From Halodurantibacterium daqingensis (GTDB lineage Bacteria > Pseudomonadota > Alphaproteobacteria > Rhodobacterales > Rhodobacteraceae): 64,000 bases of DNA. Location: NCBI RefSeq assembly GCF_042666235.1, contig NZ_JBHTFQ010000007.1, forward strand, positions 1 to 64,000, given 5' to 3'. This document shows, one piece after another, positions 8,273 to 15,254 of the stretch. The notes beneath the pieces were generated by a model. It saw only the letters and a program-made list of their open reading frames with translations, did not search any database and had not been told where the DNA came from. Positions within the stretch are counted from its first letter, which is position 1, and every line of letters begins with the position of its first letter. The translations under genes and the position numbers were made by a program.

Positions 8273-9295
8273 ATGGCAAGCTGGTATGCGATCCACGCCC
8301 GGGGGCGTGGCCGAGAGGACGCGCGCGCGGAAGTGGCGATCTATGACGAGATTGGCGCCTACGGGGTCTCGGCGAAGGGGTTTCTCTCCGAACTGGGCGC
8401 GCTGCCTGAGGGCACGCCCGTCGATCTGCGGCTCAACAGCCCCGGCGGCTCGGTCTTCGACGCGGTCGCGATCCACAACGCGCTGAAACGGCACGCGGGC
8501 CCGGTCACGGTCTGGATCGACGGCATTGCCGCCTCGGCGGCCTCCTACATCGCCATGGCGGGCGACGAGATCGTCATGCCCGAGAACGCCTTCCTGATGA
8601 TCCACGATCCGGCCGGCCTCGTCATGGGCACGGCCGAGGACATGCGCGCCATGGCCGAGGCGCTCGACAAGGTGAAAGGCAGCCTTGTTGCGGGCTACGC
8701 CGCGAAATCCGGCCGGTCGCCTGAGGAGGTCTCCGCGCTGATGGCGTCCGAGACCTGGTTCGACGCTGCGGACGCCATGGCACAGGGCTTCGCCGACCGG
8801 CTGGTCGAGCCTGTCCGCATCGCCGCGCGCTTCGAAATCAGTCGGTTCCGCAACGCGCCGCCGGTGCTGGTCGACGCCATCGAAACCGAGCCGGAGAACG
8901 ACGACGACACCGAAGGTGCCAGCGCCGAGGCCACCGATGAAGCGGATCAGGTCGCGGACAGCGAAGACGATCAGGACGCCACCTCCGACGCTCCTCAGCT
9001 GCCGGCCGAAGCCCCGCCGCCGAGTGGCGCGCCGCCGGACCCGGCCGCGATCCGGTCGGAGGCCATCGGCCATGCCCGGGCCGTGATCGACCTCTGCCGC
9101 CTTGCGGGCCAGCCACAGATGGCCGGTCGCTTCCTTGAACAGGACGCGAACCTTGAGGAGGTCCGCGCGGCGCTCCTCGCCGCCAAGGCCGAGGCCGAGC
9201 CCGAAATCGCGCCCCATCACCCGCAGCCCGGCCGCTCCTCGGCCGCGCGTCCCTGGGGCGAGATCGTCGCCCGCACCTTCAAGCCGAAAGGATGA
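8273..9295 (+). CDS. ClpP-like prohead maturation protease / scaffold
   Basis: A ClpP-type serine protease domain (residues about 1-190) carries the nucleophile in GIAASAAS (Ser88) and the catalytic histidine in MIHDP (His111). The oxyanion-loop-like LNSPGGSVFDAV precedes them. An acidic, disordered linker (residues 205-245) is followed by a helical C-terminal region that probably acts as scaffold, as in the lambda C/Nu3 arrangement. The enzyme should process head proteins during capsid assembly. GAGTGAAG lies before the ATG. The gene is followed by decoration and capsid genes, the canonical order. Confidence 0.9.
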   Translation: MASWYAIHARGRGREDARAEVAIYDEIGAYGVSAKGFLSELGALPEGTPVDLRLNSPGGSVFDAVAIHNALKRHAGPVTVWIDGIAASAASYIAMAGDEIVMPENAFLMIHDPAGLVMGTAEDMRAMAEALDKVKGSLVAGYAAKSGRSPEEVSALMASETWFDAADAMAQGFADRLVEPVRIAARFEISRFRNAPPVLVDAIETEPENDDDTEGASAEATDEADQVADSEDDQDATSDAPQLPAEAPPPSGAPPDPAAIRSEAIGHARAVIDLCRLAGQPQMAGRFLEQDANLEEVRAALLAAKAEAEPEIAPHHPQPGRSSAARPWGEIVARTFKPKG

Positions 9296-9299
9296 CATC

Positions 9300-9665
9300 A
9301 TGACCACGCTGGTCGAAGGCACACACCCCGGGGGCTTCCTCGTCTGGGAAGCCTTCCGCGACTACACCCGCGAGACGATCACCGTCGCGGCGGGTACGCT
9401 CGAGCCCGGCGCCGTGCTCGGCAAGATCACCGCGTCCGGCAAGTACGCCGCACACGACCCGGCCGCCGTCGACGGCACCGAGACCGCCGTCGCCGTGCTC
9501 TGGGGCAAGGCGGATGCGTCCGGTGGCGACGCACCGGCGGTCGCGGTCGTCCGCGGACCCGCCATCGTCAACCGTCACGACCTCGTCTTCGCCGGCACGC
9601 CCAGCGAGGGCGAGATTGCGGCCGCCCATTCGGCGCTCCTCGCCGCGGGCATCCTCGTCCGCTGA
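9300..9665 (+). CDS. Head decoration protein, lambda gpD-like
   Basis: The 121-residue protein resembles the lambda D family that trimerises on the capsid surface and stabilises it after expansion. It contains LEPGAVLGKITASGKYAAHDPAA and GTETAVAVLWGKADASG, the beta-rich core of the family. ATG 9300 follows AAAGGATGA, a reasonable ribosome binding site; earlier in-frame codons are a shadow of the protease gene. It is placed between protease and major capsid genes, as expected. Confidence 0.85.
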   Translation: MTTLVEGTHPGGFLVWEAFRDYTRETITVAAGTLEPGAVLGKITASGKYAAHDPAAVDGTETAVAVLWGKADASGGDAPAVAVVRGPAIVNRHDLVFAGTPSEGEIAAAHSALLAAGILVR

Positions 9666-9690
9666 TCCAATCCCGACAGGAGGCATCCTC

Positions 9691-10704
9691 ATGGCCACCA
9701 TGGACATCTTCGAAGGCGATGCCTTCACCATCGTCGAGCTCACCCGTGCGCTCGAGAACATCCCCTACAAGCCGGCGCTGCTCTCGGGCTCGAACCTCTT
9801 CAGCCCGCGCGGCGTGCGCTCGCGCACCGTCGTGATCGAGAGTCGCGACGGCACGCTCTCGCTGATCCCGTTCTCGGAGCGCGGCTCAGCCTACGAGCAG
9901 CAGGTGCCCGACCGGCGCGAGATGCGCGCCTTCGTCTGCCGGCAGTTCAAGAAGCAGGACGTGCTCTGGGCCTCCGAGATCCAGTCCGTCCGCGACTTCG
10001 GCTCGGAGAGCGCCACCCAGCAGGTGCAAACCGAGGTGGCCTACAGGCTGCGCAAGCTCCGCCAGGACGCGGAGACGACCTTCGAGTATCACCTCCTGAA
10101 CGGCATCCAGGGGCTGGTGAAGGACCCGAAGGACCACGCGACGGTGGTGAACTACTTCACCGAGTTCGGCATCTCGCCGGCGGCCGAGATCGACTTCGAC
10201 CTCGACAATGCGAGCCCCGCCTCGGGGGCGCTCCGGAAGCGCTGCCAGGCGCTGATCGAGAGCGTCGAGGACTCGATGGGCGGGCTCTCGGCCGGTGCCG
10301 TGCAGATCCGAGCGGAATGCGGCTCGGCCTTCTTCGCCGATCTCGTGGCCCACAAGGAGGTGCGCGAAACCTACCTCAACACCGCCGCCGCGGCCGATCT
10401 GCGGGGACGCGTCGCCGACGAGGTCAGCTTCGGCGGCATCACCTTCCGCCGCTACCGTGGCGGCGTCGGCTTCGCGGTGCCGACCGACAAGGCCTTCTTC
10501 TACCCCGAAGGCATCGAGGGGCTCTTCGAGATCTACTACGCCCCCGCCGACACCTTCGAGACGGTCAACACGCTGGGTCAGCCGCTCTACGCCCGCACGA
10601 TCCCGGACCGGGATCGCGATGAATGGGTGCGGCTTGAGATCGAGAGCAATCCCCTCCCGATCTGCACTCGCCCGCAGGTGCTTCGCTCGGCGCGGCGGAC
10701 CTGA
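9691..10704 (+). CDS. Major capsid protein, lambda E family
   Basis: This is the main shell protein of the phage head. The 337 residues match the E family: MDIFEGDAFTIVELTRAL near the start, SRDGTLSLIPFSERG, the RRLRDDxE-like block RLRKLRQDAETTFEYHLL, and a C-terminal DRDRDEWVRLEIESNPLP. A strong CAGGAGG site eight bases upstream fixes the ATG at 9691; the open frame extends further upstream only as read-through of the decoration gene. Its TGA overlaps the ATG of the next gene (TGATG), indicating coupling. Confidence 0.93.
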   Translation: MATMDIFEGDAFTIVELTRALENIPYKPALLSGSNLFSPRGVRSRTVVIESRDGTLSLIPFSERGSAYEQQVPDRREMRAFVCRQFKKQDVLWASEIQSVRDFGSESATQQVQTEVAYRLRKLRQDAETTFEYHLLNGIQGLVKDPKDHATVVNYFTEFGISPAAEIDFDLDNASPASGALRKRCQALIESVEDSMGGLSAGAVQIRAECGSAFFADLVAHKEVRETYLNTAAAADLRGRVADEVSFGGITFRRYRGGVGFAVPTDKAFFYPEGIEGLFEIYYAPADTFETVNTLGQPLYARTIPDRDRDEWVRLEIESNPLPICTRPQVLRSARRT

Positions 10705-11015
10705 TGACCGCCTTCGCCGCCGCCCTCGACGCGCTTTTTGCCGACGCGCATCTCGCGCGCGACGTCGTCTACACCGCCGAGGGCGGCGCGTCGGCACTTG
10801 TCCGCGCCATCCTGCGGCGCCCCGACGACGTCATCGGTTTCGGCAAGGCGCAGATCTGGTCGGAGAGCACCCGGCTCGATCTGCGCCTTTCCGAAGTGGC
10901 CAACCCGCGTCCCGGTGACCGCATCGAGATCGACGGCGAAGCTTTCCTCATCCAGGGCGAACCTGTCCGCGACCGCGAGCGGTTCGTCTGGACCGTGGAC
11001 CTTCGGCCGGCCTGA
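10704..11015 (+). CDS. Head-tail joining protein, gpFII-like
   Basis: The 103-residue beta-rich protein sits directly after the major capsid gene and overlaps its stop codon. The pattern PRPGDRIEIDGEAFLIQGEP followed by a short strand resembles the Phage_attach (lambda gpFII) family, which binds the head connector and receives the tail. Size and position fit. The family assignment rests on motif feel, not an alignment. Confidence 0.7.
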   Translation: MTAFAAALDALFADAHLARDVVYTAEGGASALVRAILRRPDDVIGFGKAQIWSESTRLDLRLSEVANPRPGDRIEIDGEAFLIQGEPVRDRERFVWTVDLRPA

Positions 11016-11020
11016 TCGCG

Positions 11021-11653
11021 ATGAAGCTGAAGCTCGACATTACGCCCGATCTCGTCGCCGCCATGGCCACCGAGGTGAAGGCGGGCGAGAAGGCCGTCAC
11101 CGCCGCCATGCGGGAGGCCGGGACCGGGCTCAAGTCGTCCTGGCGCGGTCAGATCACCAGTGCAGGGCTCGGGCGGCGGCTGGCGAACTCGATCAGGAGC
11201 CAGACTTACCCCAAAGCGGGCGAGAGCCTGGATGCCGCGGCGCTGGTCTGGTCCAAGGCGCCGGTCATCGTTGGCGCCCACGACACCGGCCCGATGATCC
11301 GCTCGAAGGACGGCTTCTGGCTCGCGATCCCGACCGAAGCCGCCGGCCGCGGCCTCCGAGGCGCCAAGCTTACCCCCGGCGAATGGGAACGCCGCCGCGG
11401 CCTGCGCCTGCGCTTCGTCTATCGCCGCCGCGGGCCGAGCCTGCTCGTCGCCGACCGCGCCCGGATCAACGAGCGCGGACAAGCGGTGGCGTCGCGCGCG
11501 AAGACCGGCCGCAACCAGGTCACCGTCCCGATCTTCCTGCTGTTGCCACAGGTGAAGCTGCCGAAGCGGCTCGACCTCGGCCGCGACGCCGAGCAGGCGC
11601 TCGACAGCGTGCCGGGACTGATCGTGGCGAATTGGGTGGAGGCACGAGCATGA
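11021..11653 (+). CDS. DUF6441 family phage structural protein
   Basis: The 210-residue protein has the DUF6441 pattern found in Rhodobacteraceae prophages: MKLKLDITPDLVAAM..., a MREAGTGLKSSWRGQI helix, VGAHDTGPMIRSKDGFWLAIPT, and an Arg-rich RLRFVYRRRGPSLLVAD. By position, between the head-tail joiner and tail terminator, it probably acts in neck or tail-completion assembly, like HK97 gp10 proteins. The gene ends in ATGA; the overlapping ATG now leads only to a nine-codon dead end because of the adjacent insertion. Confidence 0.75.
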   Translation: MKLKLDITPDLVAAMATEVKAGEKAVTAAMREAGTGLKSSWRGQITSAGLGRRLANSIRSQTYPKAGESLDAAALVWSKAPVIVGAHDTGPMIRSKDGFWLAIPTEAAGRGLRGAKLTPGEWERRRGLRLRFVYRRRGPSLLVADRARINERGQAVASRAKTGRNQVTVPIFLLLPQVKLPKRLDLGRDAEQALDSVPGLIVANWVEARA

Positions 11654-11676
11654 GTAGCCAGAAGCGTCGGGCCTAA
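11650..11676 (+). other. Orphaned start codon left by the nuclease-gene insertion
   Basis: ATG at 11650 overlaps the DUF6441 stop (ATGA) as expected for a coupled downstream gene, but the frame reads only M-S-S-Q-K-R-R-A and then stops at 11674-11676, at the edge of the leftward nuclease gene. This is probably the original start of the tail-terminator gene, separated from its body by the inserted cassette. Confidence 0.45.
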
Positions 11677-12596
11677 GATTCTCCTCGCACAATTGCCAGA
11701 AGTCGACGGAACTCGGAATCCTCAGTATCACGCTTCCAGAAGTTGATGAAACGAGCCACAACTTGAAGATTTCCAATTTCGTAGTGGCCAGAGCTGTCAA
11801 TGCGATCCAAAGACGGTCGTAATTGCAAATCTGGACCGTCAAACTGAAGGAAAATTTCTGAAATGGCGCACCTATCACCTGTTTCCCCCAGCAACTCTTT
11901 GATATGCGAGATGAGAGCCTCTTTCGAGAGCCGGAGGTCCTTGTTCTTGATAGTGCGTTCCACTGTCTGTCCGTAGGACTGCTTCGCCGTTTGGTTGGCC
12001 TGTTCAGCCATGTTCCAGATCGCGATTTCCTTGGAGCCAAGGTAGTGGCCCGTGTTTTGACGTTCCAGCTTGCTCATCCACCAGAAGGCGTCGAGTGTCC
12101 ACAGGTCCACTTTCAAGTCTCTTGCCAGCTGAAGGAGCATGGAATTGATGATTTCATACCTTTGCCCCTCCGAAGCACCGTGGGGGAACGTTGGCCATAC
12201 ACCTCGTTCCCGCATTTCCGGTTCGCTGGTGCCGTTCCAAACCCCGTAGCGATCAGGATATGCCAAGAGCAATATAGGTGTGAGGGTGGCCGCACCGGCT
12301 CCACGCACCATGGAAAGGGCGGAATCAAATCTGTCCGAGATCGGCTTTGTTTCGTCTACTAGACCGGTTATCGCATCTCGCAGACTTTCCATATCATCTG
12401 TGGCTCGGCGCCCCAGGCGTTCTAAACCTGTCCAGTGGTGATTGTGCTTGAAACTGAGGAAATCCAGATAGTCCTGCTTGGTGAGACTTTGCGGATTTCG
12501 GAATATCGGCCCGAAGCGATCAAGTACTTCATCACGCTTTGCGACAATGTGACGAATATCCGGCAGACTGAGAGCCTTGTCGACGTCGAACAGCAT
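11673..12596 (-). CDS. HNH-like nuclease protein, prophage cargo
   Basis: The 307-residue protein lies on the opposite strand inside the late operon and its DNA is visibly more A/T-rich than its neighbours, so it is very likely a moron gene. The N-terminal part contains a helix-hairpin-helix-like stretch (VRGAGAATLTPILLLAYPDRYGV, quoted in part) and DLWTLDAFWW. The C-terminal 60 residues resemble an HNH/EndoVII-type fold: CAISEIFLQF..., SLDRIDSSGHYEIGNLQVV, ARFINFWKR, although not every canonical His/Cys ligand is evident. Nuclease or restriction-type activity is inferred. An intact reading frame argues that it is maintained. Confidence 0.6.
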   Translation of the reverse strand: MLFDVDKALSLPDIRHIVAKRDEVLDRFGPIFRNPQSLTKQDYLDFLSFKHNHHWTGLERLGRRATDDMESLRDAITGLVDETKPISDRFDSALSMVRGAGAATLTPILLLAYPDRYGVWNGTSEPEMRERGVWPTFPHGASEGQRYEIINSMLLQLARDLKVDLWTLDAFWWMSKLERQNTGHYLGSKEIAIWNMAEQANQTAKQSYGQTVERTIKNKDLRLSKEALISHIKELLGETGDRCAISEIFLQFDGPDLQLRPSLDRIDSSGHYEIGNLQVVARFINFWKRDTEDSEFRRLLAIVRGES

Positions 12597-12694
12597 TATC
12601 GATACCTCTCAAAAGTGCGCCAGAACATAACCGTGTCGAAATCAGTGCAAACGCACAAGACGACATTTCTTGATGTGATGATCGGCAGAGAACC

Positions 12695-13114
12695 GTGCCC
12701 AGCCCTCGCGAAACTATCCTCGCCGCGCTGCACGTGCGGCTCTCGGTACTGCCCGCCACCACCCTGCGCGGTGAGGTGCTGCCCGAGCGTGTCCAGGCCG
12801 AGGGGCTGTTGATCCTGCGCGACGGCGAACCGAATGAGCCCGAGGTCACGCTGTCACCCCTGCGCTACCACTACCAGCACCGCGCCGAGATCGAGGCGGT
12901 CGTGCAGGGCGGCGACCGTGACGCCGCCTTCGACACGCTGACCGCCGGCATCGGCACAGCGCTCGCCGCCGACCGGACGCTGGGCGGCCTCTGCGACTGG
13001 GTCGAGGCGGAAGCGCCGCGGCCCGTCGATCTGCCGGTCGAGGGCGCGGCCAGCCTGAAGGCCGCCGTGATCCCGGTGGTGCTGCACTATTCCACGGCCG
13101 ACCCGCTCGGATAG
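12695..13114 (+). CDS. Probable tail terminator / tail completion protein
   Basis: The 139-residue protein resembles the gpU/DUF3168-type proteins that cap the tail tube: RETILAALHVRLSVLPATT at the start, LRYHYQHRAEIEAVVQGGD in the middle, and VEGAASLKAAVIPVVLHYST at the end. It starts with GTG and has no convincing ribosome binding site, consistent with loss of its original coupled start at 11650 through insertion of the nuclease gene. Its position before the tail tube gene fits the role. Confidence 0.65.
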   Translation: MPSPRETILAALHVRLSVLPATTLRGEVLPERVQAEGLLILRDGEPNEPEVTLSPLRYHYQHRAEIEAVVQGGDRDAAFDTLTAGIGTALAADRTLGGLCDWVEAEAPRPVDLPVEGAASLKAAVIPVVLHYSTADPLG

Positions 13115-13124
13115 AACCGACGGG

Positions 13125-13511
13125 TCAGTTGCCGCGACAGGTGCCGTAGTAGCCGCCCGAGAAGTAGCAGTATTCCCGGGCCACTCCGGCAGCGATCATC
13201 TGGGCAGCGATGTCGCGACCATCGGGGAGGAAGCACTGCCCGACGATCCGCCCGTATCGGTCGATGTCGCGTACACGACAGGTCAGGCTTTGGCCGGCGA
13301 CCAGCCGCTGCAGAGTGGATGTCGCGGCGGAGGCACCGCGCTCGTTGCGTTCGGGAGCATCAAGGCCCCAGACACGGATCGGCCGATCGACGCCGCGAAG
13401 TGATAGGGTGTCGCCGTCCGTCACATAGCGGACCGCGCCACTCACGGTATTCGTCTGCGCCGAGGCGGGGCCAACCGAAAGAACCACGATCGCAAGGACA
13501 GAAACGATCAT
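13125..13511 (-). CDS. Secreted thermonuclease-like (SNase) protein, prophage cargo
   Basis: This is a staphylococcal-nuclease-type domain: AVRYVTDGDTLSLRGVDRPIRVWGLDAPE carries the family metal and substrate residues (TDGDT, R, GLDAPE; quoted in part), followed by DRYGRIVGQCFLPDGRD. An N-terminal signal peptide MIVSVLAIVVLSVGPASAQ predicts export; the ATG at 13511 was chosen because it starts that peptide, while ATG 13571 and GTG 13589 would give a long N-region. The Cys-containing C-terminus suggests disulfides. It is leftward, between the tail terminator and tail tube genes, so it is cargo rather than structure. It could degrade extracellular DNA. Confidence 0.75.
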   Translation of the reverse strand: MIVSVLAIVVLSVGPASAQTNTVSGAVRYVTDGDTLSLRGVDRPIRVWGLDAPERNERGASAATSTLQRLVAGQSLTCRVRDIDRYGRIVGQCFLPDGRDIAAQMIAAGVAREYCYFSGGYYGTCRGN

Positions 13512-13636
13512 CCGGGTGATGATCCACCGACCGGAAATACTGAGCGGGAATTTGGGACGATTACTGCGCATGACCTTTATGTGCGGCACGGCCCGACCGA
13601 ACGCAACCGCGCTTCGACACCATCAAGGAGAACACC

Positions 13637-14578
13637 ATGGCACGAGCCCAGGGGGCGCGGGCGCTGATGGCGCTTGCGTTCGAGACGACCTACGGGACGC
13701 CGCCGGTGGGCGGCTTCACCCGCATGCCTTTCGCCAGCACCTCGCTGGGTGCGGAGCAACCGCTGCTGAACTCGGAGTTATTGGGCTACGGCCGCGATCC
13801 GCTGGCGCCGATCAAGGACGCCGTGACGGCTGACGGCGATGTCGTGGTGCCGCTCGACGCCGAGGCCTTCGGATTCTGGCTGAAGGCGGCGTTCGGAACA
13901 CCCACGACCACGGGCGCGGAAGCGCCCTACACCCACGAGTTCCAGTCAGGGTCTTGGACGCTGCCCAGCATGTCGATCGAAACCGGCATGCCGGAGGTAC
14001 CACGCTACGCGATGTATTCCGGATGCGTGCTCGACCAGATCACCTGGCAGATGCAGCGATCCGGGCTGCTGACCGCGACCGCGCGGCTCGTGGCGCAGGG
14101 CGAGACGGTGGGCACGACGACCAGCGCCGGAACACCGGCGGCGTTGGATCTTAAGCGCTTCGGCCATTTCAACGGGTCGATCACGCGCAACGGCACCGCC
14201 CTCGGCAATGTGATCTCGGCCGAGATTACCTACGCCAACAACCTGGACCGGATCGAGACGATCCGCAGCGACGGCCGCATCGACGGGGCGGACCCGTCCA
14301 TCGCGGCGCTGACCGGCCGGATCGAGGTCCGCTTCGCCGACCAGACGCTGGTGACGCAGGCGATCAACGGCGAGGCCTGCGAGATGGAGTTCGGCTACGT
14401 CCTGCCCTCCGGCGAGAGCTTCATCTTCACGGTGCACGCCGTCTACCTGCCGCGTCCCCGCATCGAGATCTCCGGACCGCAGGGCGTGCAGGCGACCTTC
14501 GACTGGCAGGCCGCCCGTGACAGCGTCGTCAGCCGGATGTGCACCGCCACCCTCGTGAACGATGTGGAGACGTATTGA
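13637..14578 (+). CDS. Phage major tail tube protein
   Basis: The protein forms the tube of a long, non-contractile tail. The 313 residues fit the Phage_tube_2 class: a N-terminal MALAFETTYGTPPVGG segment, repeated beta-rich halves with GSWTLPSMSIETGMPE and NGSITRNGTALGNVISAEI, and the conserved LDRIETIRSDGRIDGADP. AAGGAG lies eight bases before the ATG. It is followed, with TGATG overlap, by the tail assembly chaperone gene. Confidence 0.85.
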   Translation: MARAQGARALMALAFETTYGTPPVGGFTRMPFASTSLGAEQPLLNSELLGYGRDPLAPIKDAVTADGDVVVPLDAEAFGFWLKAAFGTPTTTGAEAPYTHEFQSGSWTLPSMSIETGMPEVPRYAMYSGCVLDQITWQMQRSGLLTATARLVAQGETVGTTTSAGTPAALDLKRFGHFNGSITRNGTALGNVISAEITYANNLDRIETIRSDGRIDGADPSIAALTGRIEVRFADQTLVTQAINGEACEMEFGYVLPSGESFIFTVHAVYLPRPRIEISGPQGVQATFDWQAARDSVVSRMCTATLVNDVETY

Positions 14579-15015
14579 TGCTCACGCTCGACCTGACCAA
14601 CGCCCCGCGCTGGCACGATCTCACTACCGGCGTCCGCGTGCAGCTGCGCCCGCTGACCACCGCGCTGATGGTGACCACGCGCAGCGATCCGGCCGTCGAG
14701 GCGGTGCCCGAGGACGCCTCCGGCGAGGAACGCGCGGTGGCCTTCGCCAAGGCGCTGGCGCGGCGTGCGGTACTCGCCTGGGAGGGCATCGGCGATGCGG
14801 ACGGCAATCCCATCGACCCGCGCCCGGAGGCCATCGACGCGCTGCTCGACGTCTGGCCGATCTTCGAGGCCTTCCAGCTTACCTACGTCTCCAAAGGCCT
14901 GCTGCTGGAACAGGAAAAAAACGCCTCCGCGCTCTCGCCGAATGGTCCTTCGGCGGGGGCGACAGGTATTGTGAAGCCTGCGCGCAAGCCTGCCCGGACT
15001 GCCCGGCGCGGCTGA
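14578..15015 (+). CDS. Tail assembly chaperone, short (G-type) form
   Basis: The 145-residue product lies exactly where lambda gpG lies, between tail tube and tape measure genes, and should bind the tape measure protein during tail assembly. It overlaps the tail tube stop by sharing an A (TGATG). Near codon 115 it carries the slippery sequence A-AAA-AAC in the correct phase, so a fraction of ribosomes should shift to the -1 frame and make a longer protein. The unshifted C-terminus (SPNGPSAGATG..., then Lys/Arg-rich) is low-complexity, as expected for a frame whose only role is to stop. Confidence 0.75.
   Translation: MLTLDLTNAPRWHDLTTGVRVQLRPLTTALMVTTRSDPAVEAVPEDASGEERAVAFAKALARRAVLAWEGIGDADGNPIDPRPEAIDALLDVWPIFEAFQLTYVSKGLLLEQEKNASALSPNGPSAGATGIVKPARKPARTARRG
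14916..14922 (+). promoter_or_regulatory. Predicted -1 ribosomal frameshift heptamer A-AAA-AAC
   Basis: Codons read CAG GAA AAA AAC GCC, giving a perfect X-XXY-YYZ heptamer inside seven consecutive A residues. After slippage, translation continues in the overlapping open frame ending at 15254. Such sites are conserved in tail chaperone genes of long-tailed phages. Confidence 0.7.
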
Positions 15016-15254
15016 ACCGGCCGCTCACCCATGAGGGTTGGCAGGTATGGGACCTGGTCGGCCGTCTAGGCGGCCAGCTGCGTGTCCTGCCCGGTGCGGT
15101 GATCGGCTGGGACATGTCGGCGGCGCTGGCGCTCGGTGACGCCCTCGGTGTGCCGCCGCTCGCCATGGCCGAACTGCTGCCCGTCATCGAGGCGGTGATG
15201 GTCACCAAGCTCAACGAACAGGTGGATCAATCCCATGGCGGAAAAACGGGTTAG
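14923..15254 (+). CDS. Tail assembly chaperone C-terminal extension reached by -1 frameshift (T-type), DUF7697-like
   Basis: In the -1 frame the sequence continues for about 110 residues as RLRALAEWSFGGGDRYCEAC..., including the well-ordered segment EGWQVWDLVGRLGGQLRV and a C-terminal helix MAELLPVIEAVMVTKLNEQ. No ATG, GTG or TTG precedes the conserved WQVWDL segment in this frame, so it probably has no independent start and is made only as a fusion with residues 1-115 of the upstream gene (about 225 aa in total). The small CxxC/CxxCP motifs could bind zinc. The stop overlaps the tape measure start by 20 bases. The DUF7697 name is from memory. Confidence 0.65.
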
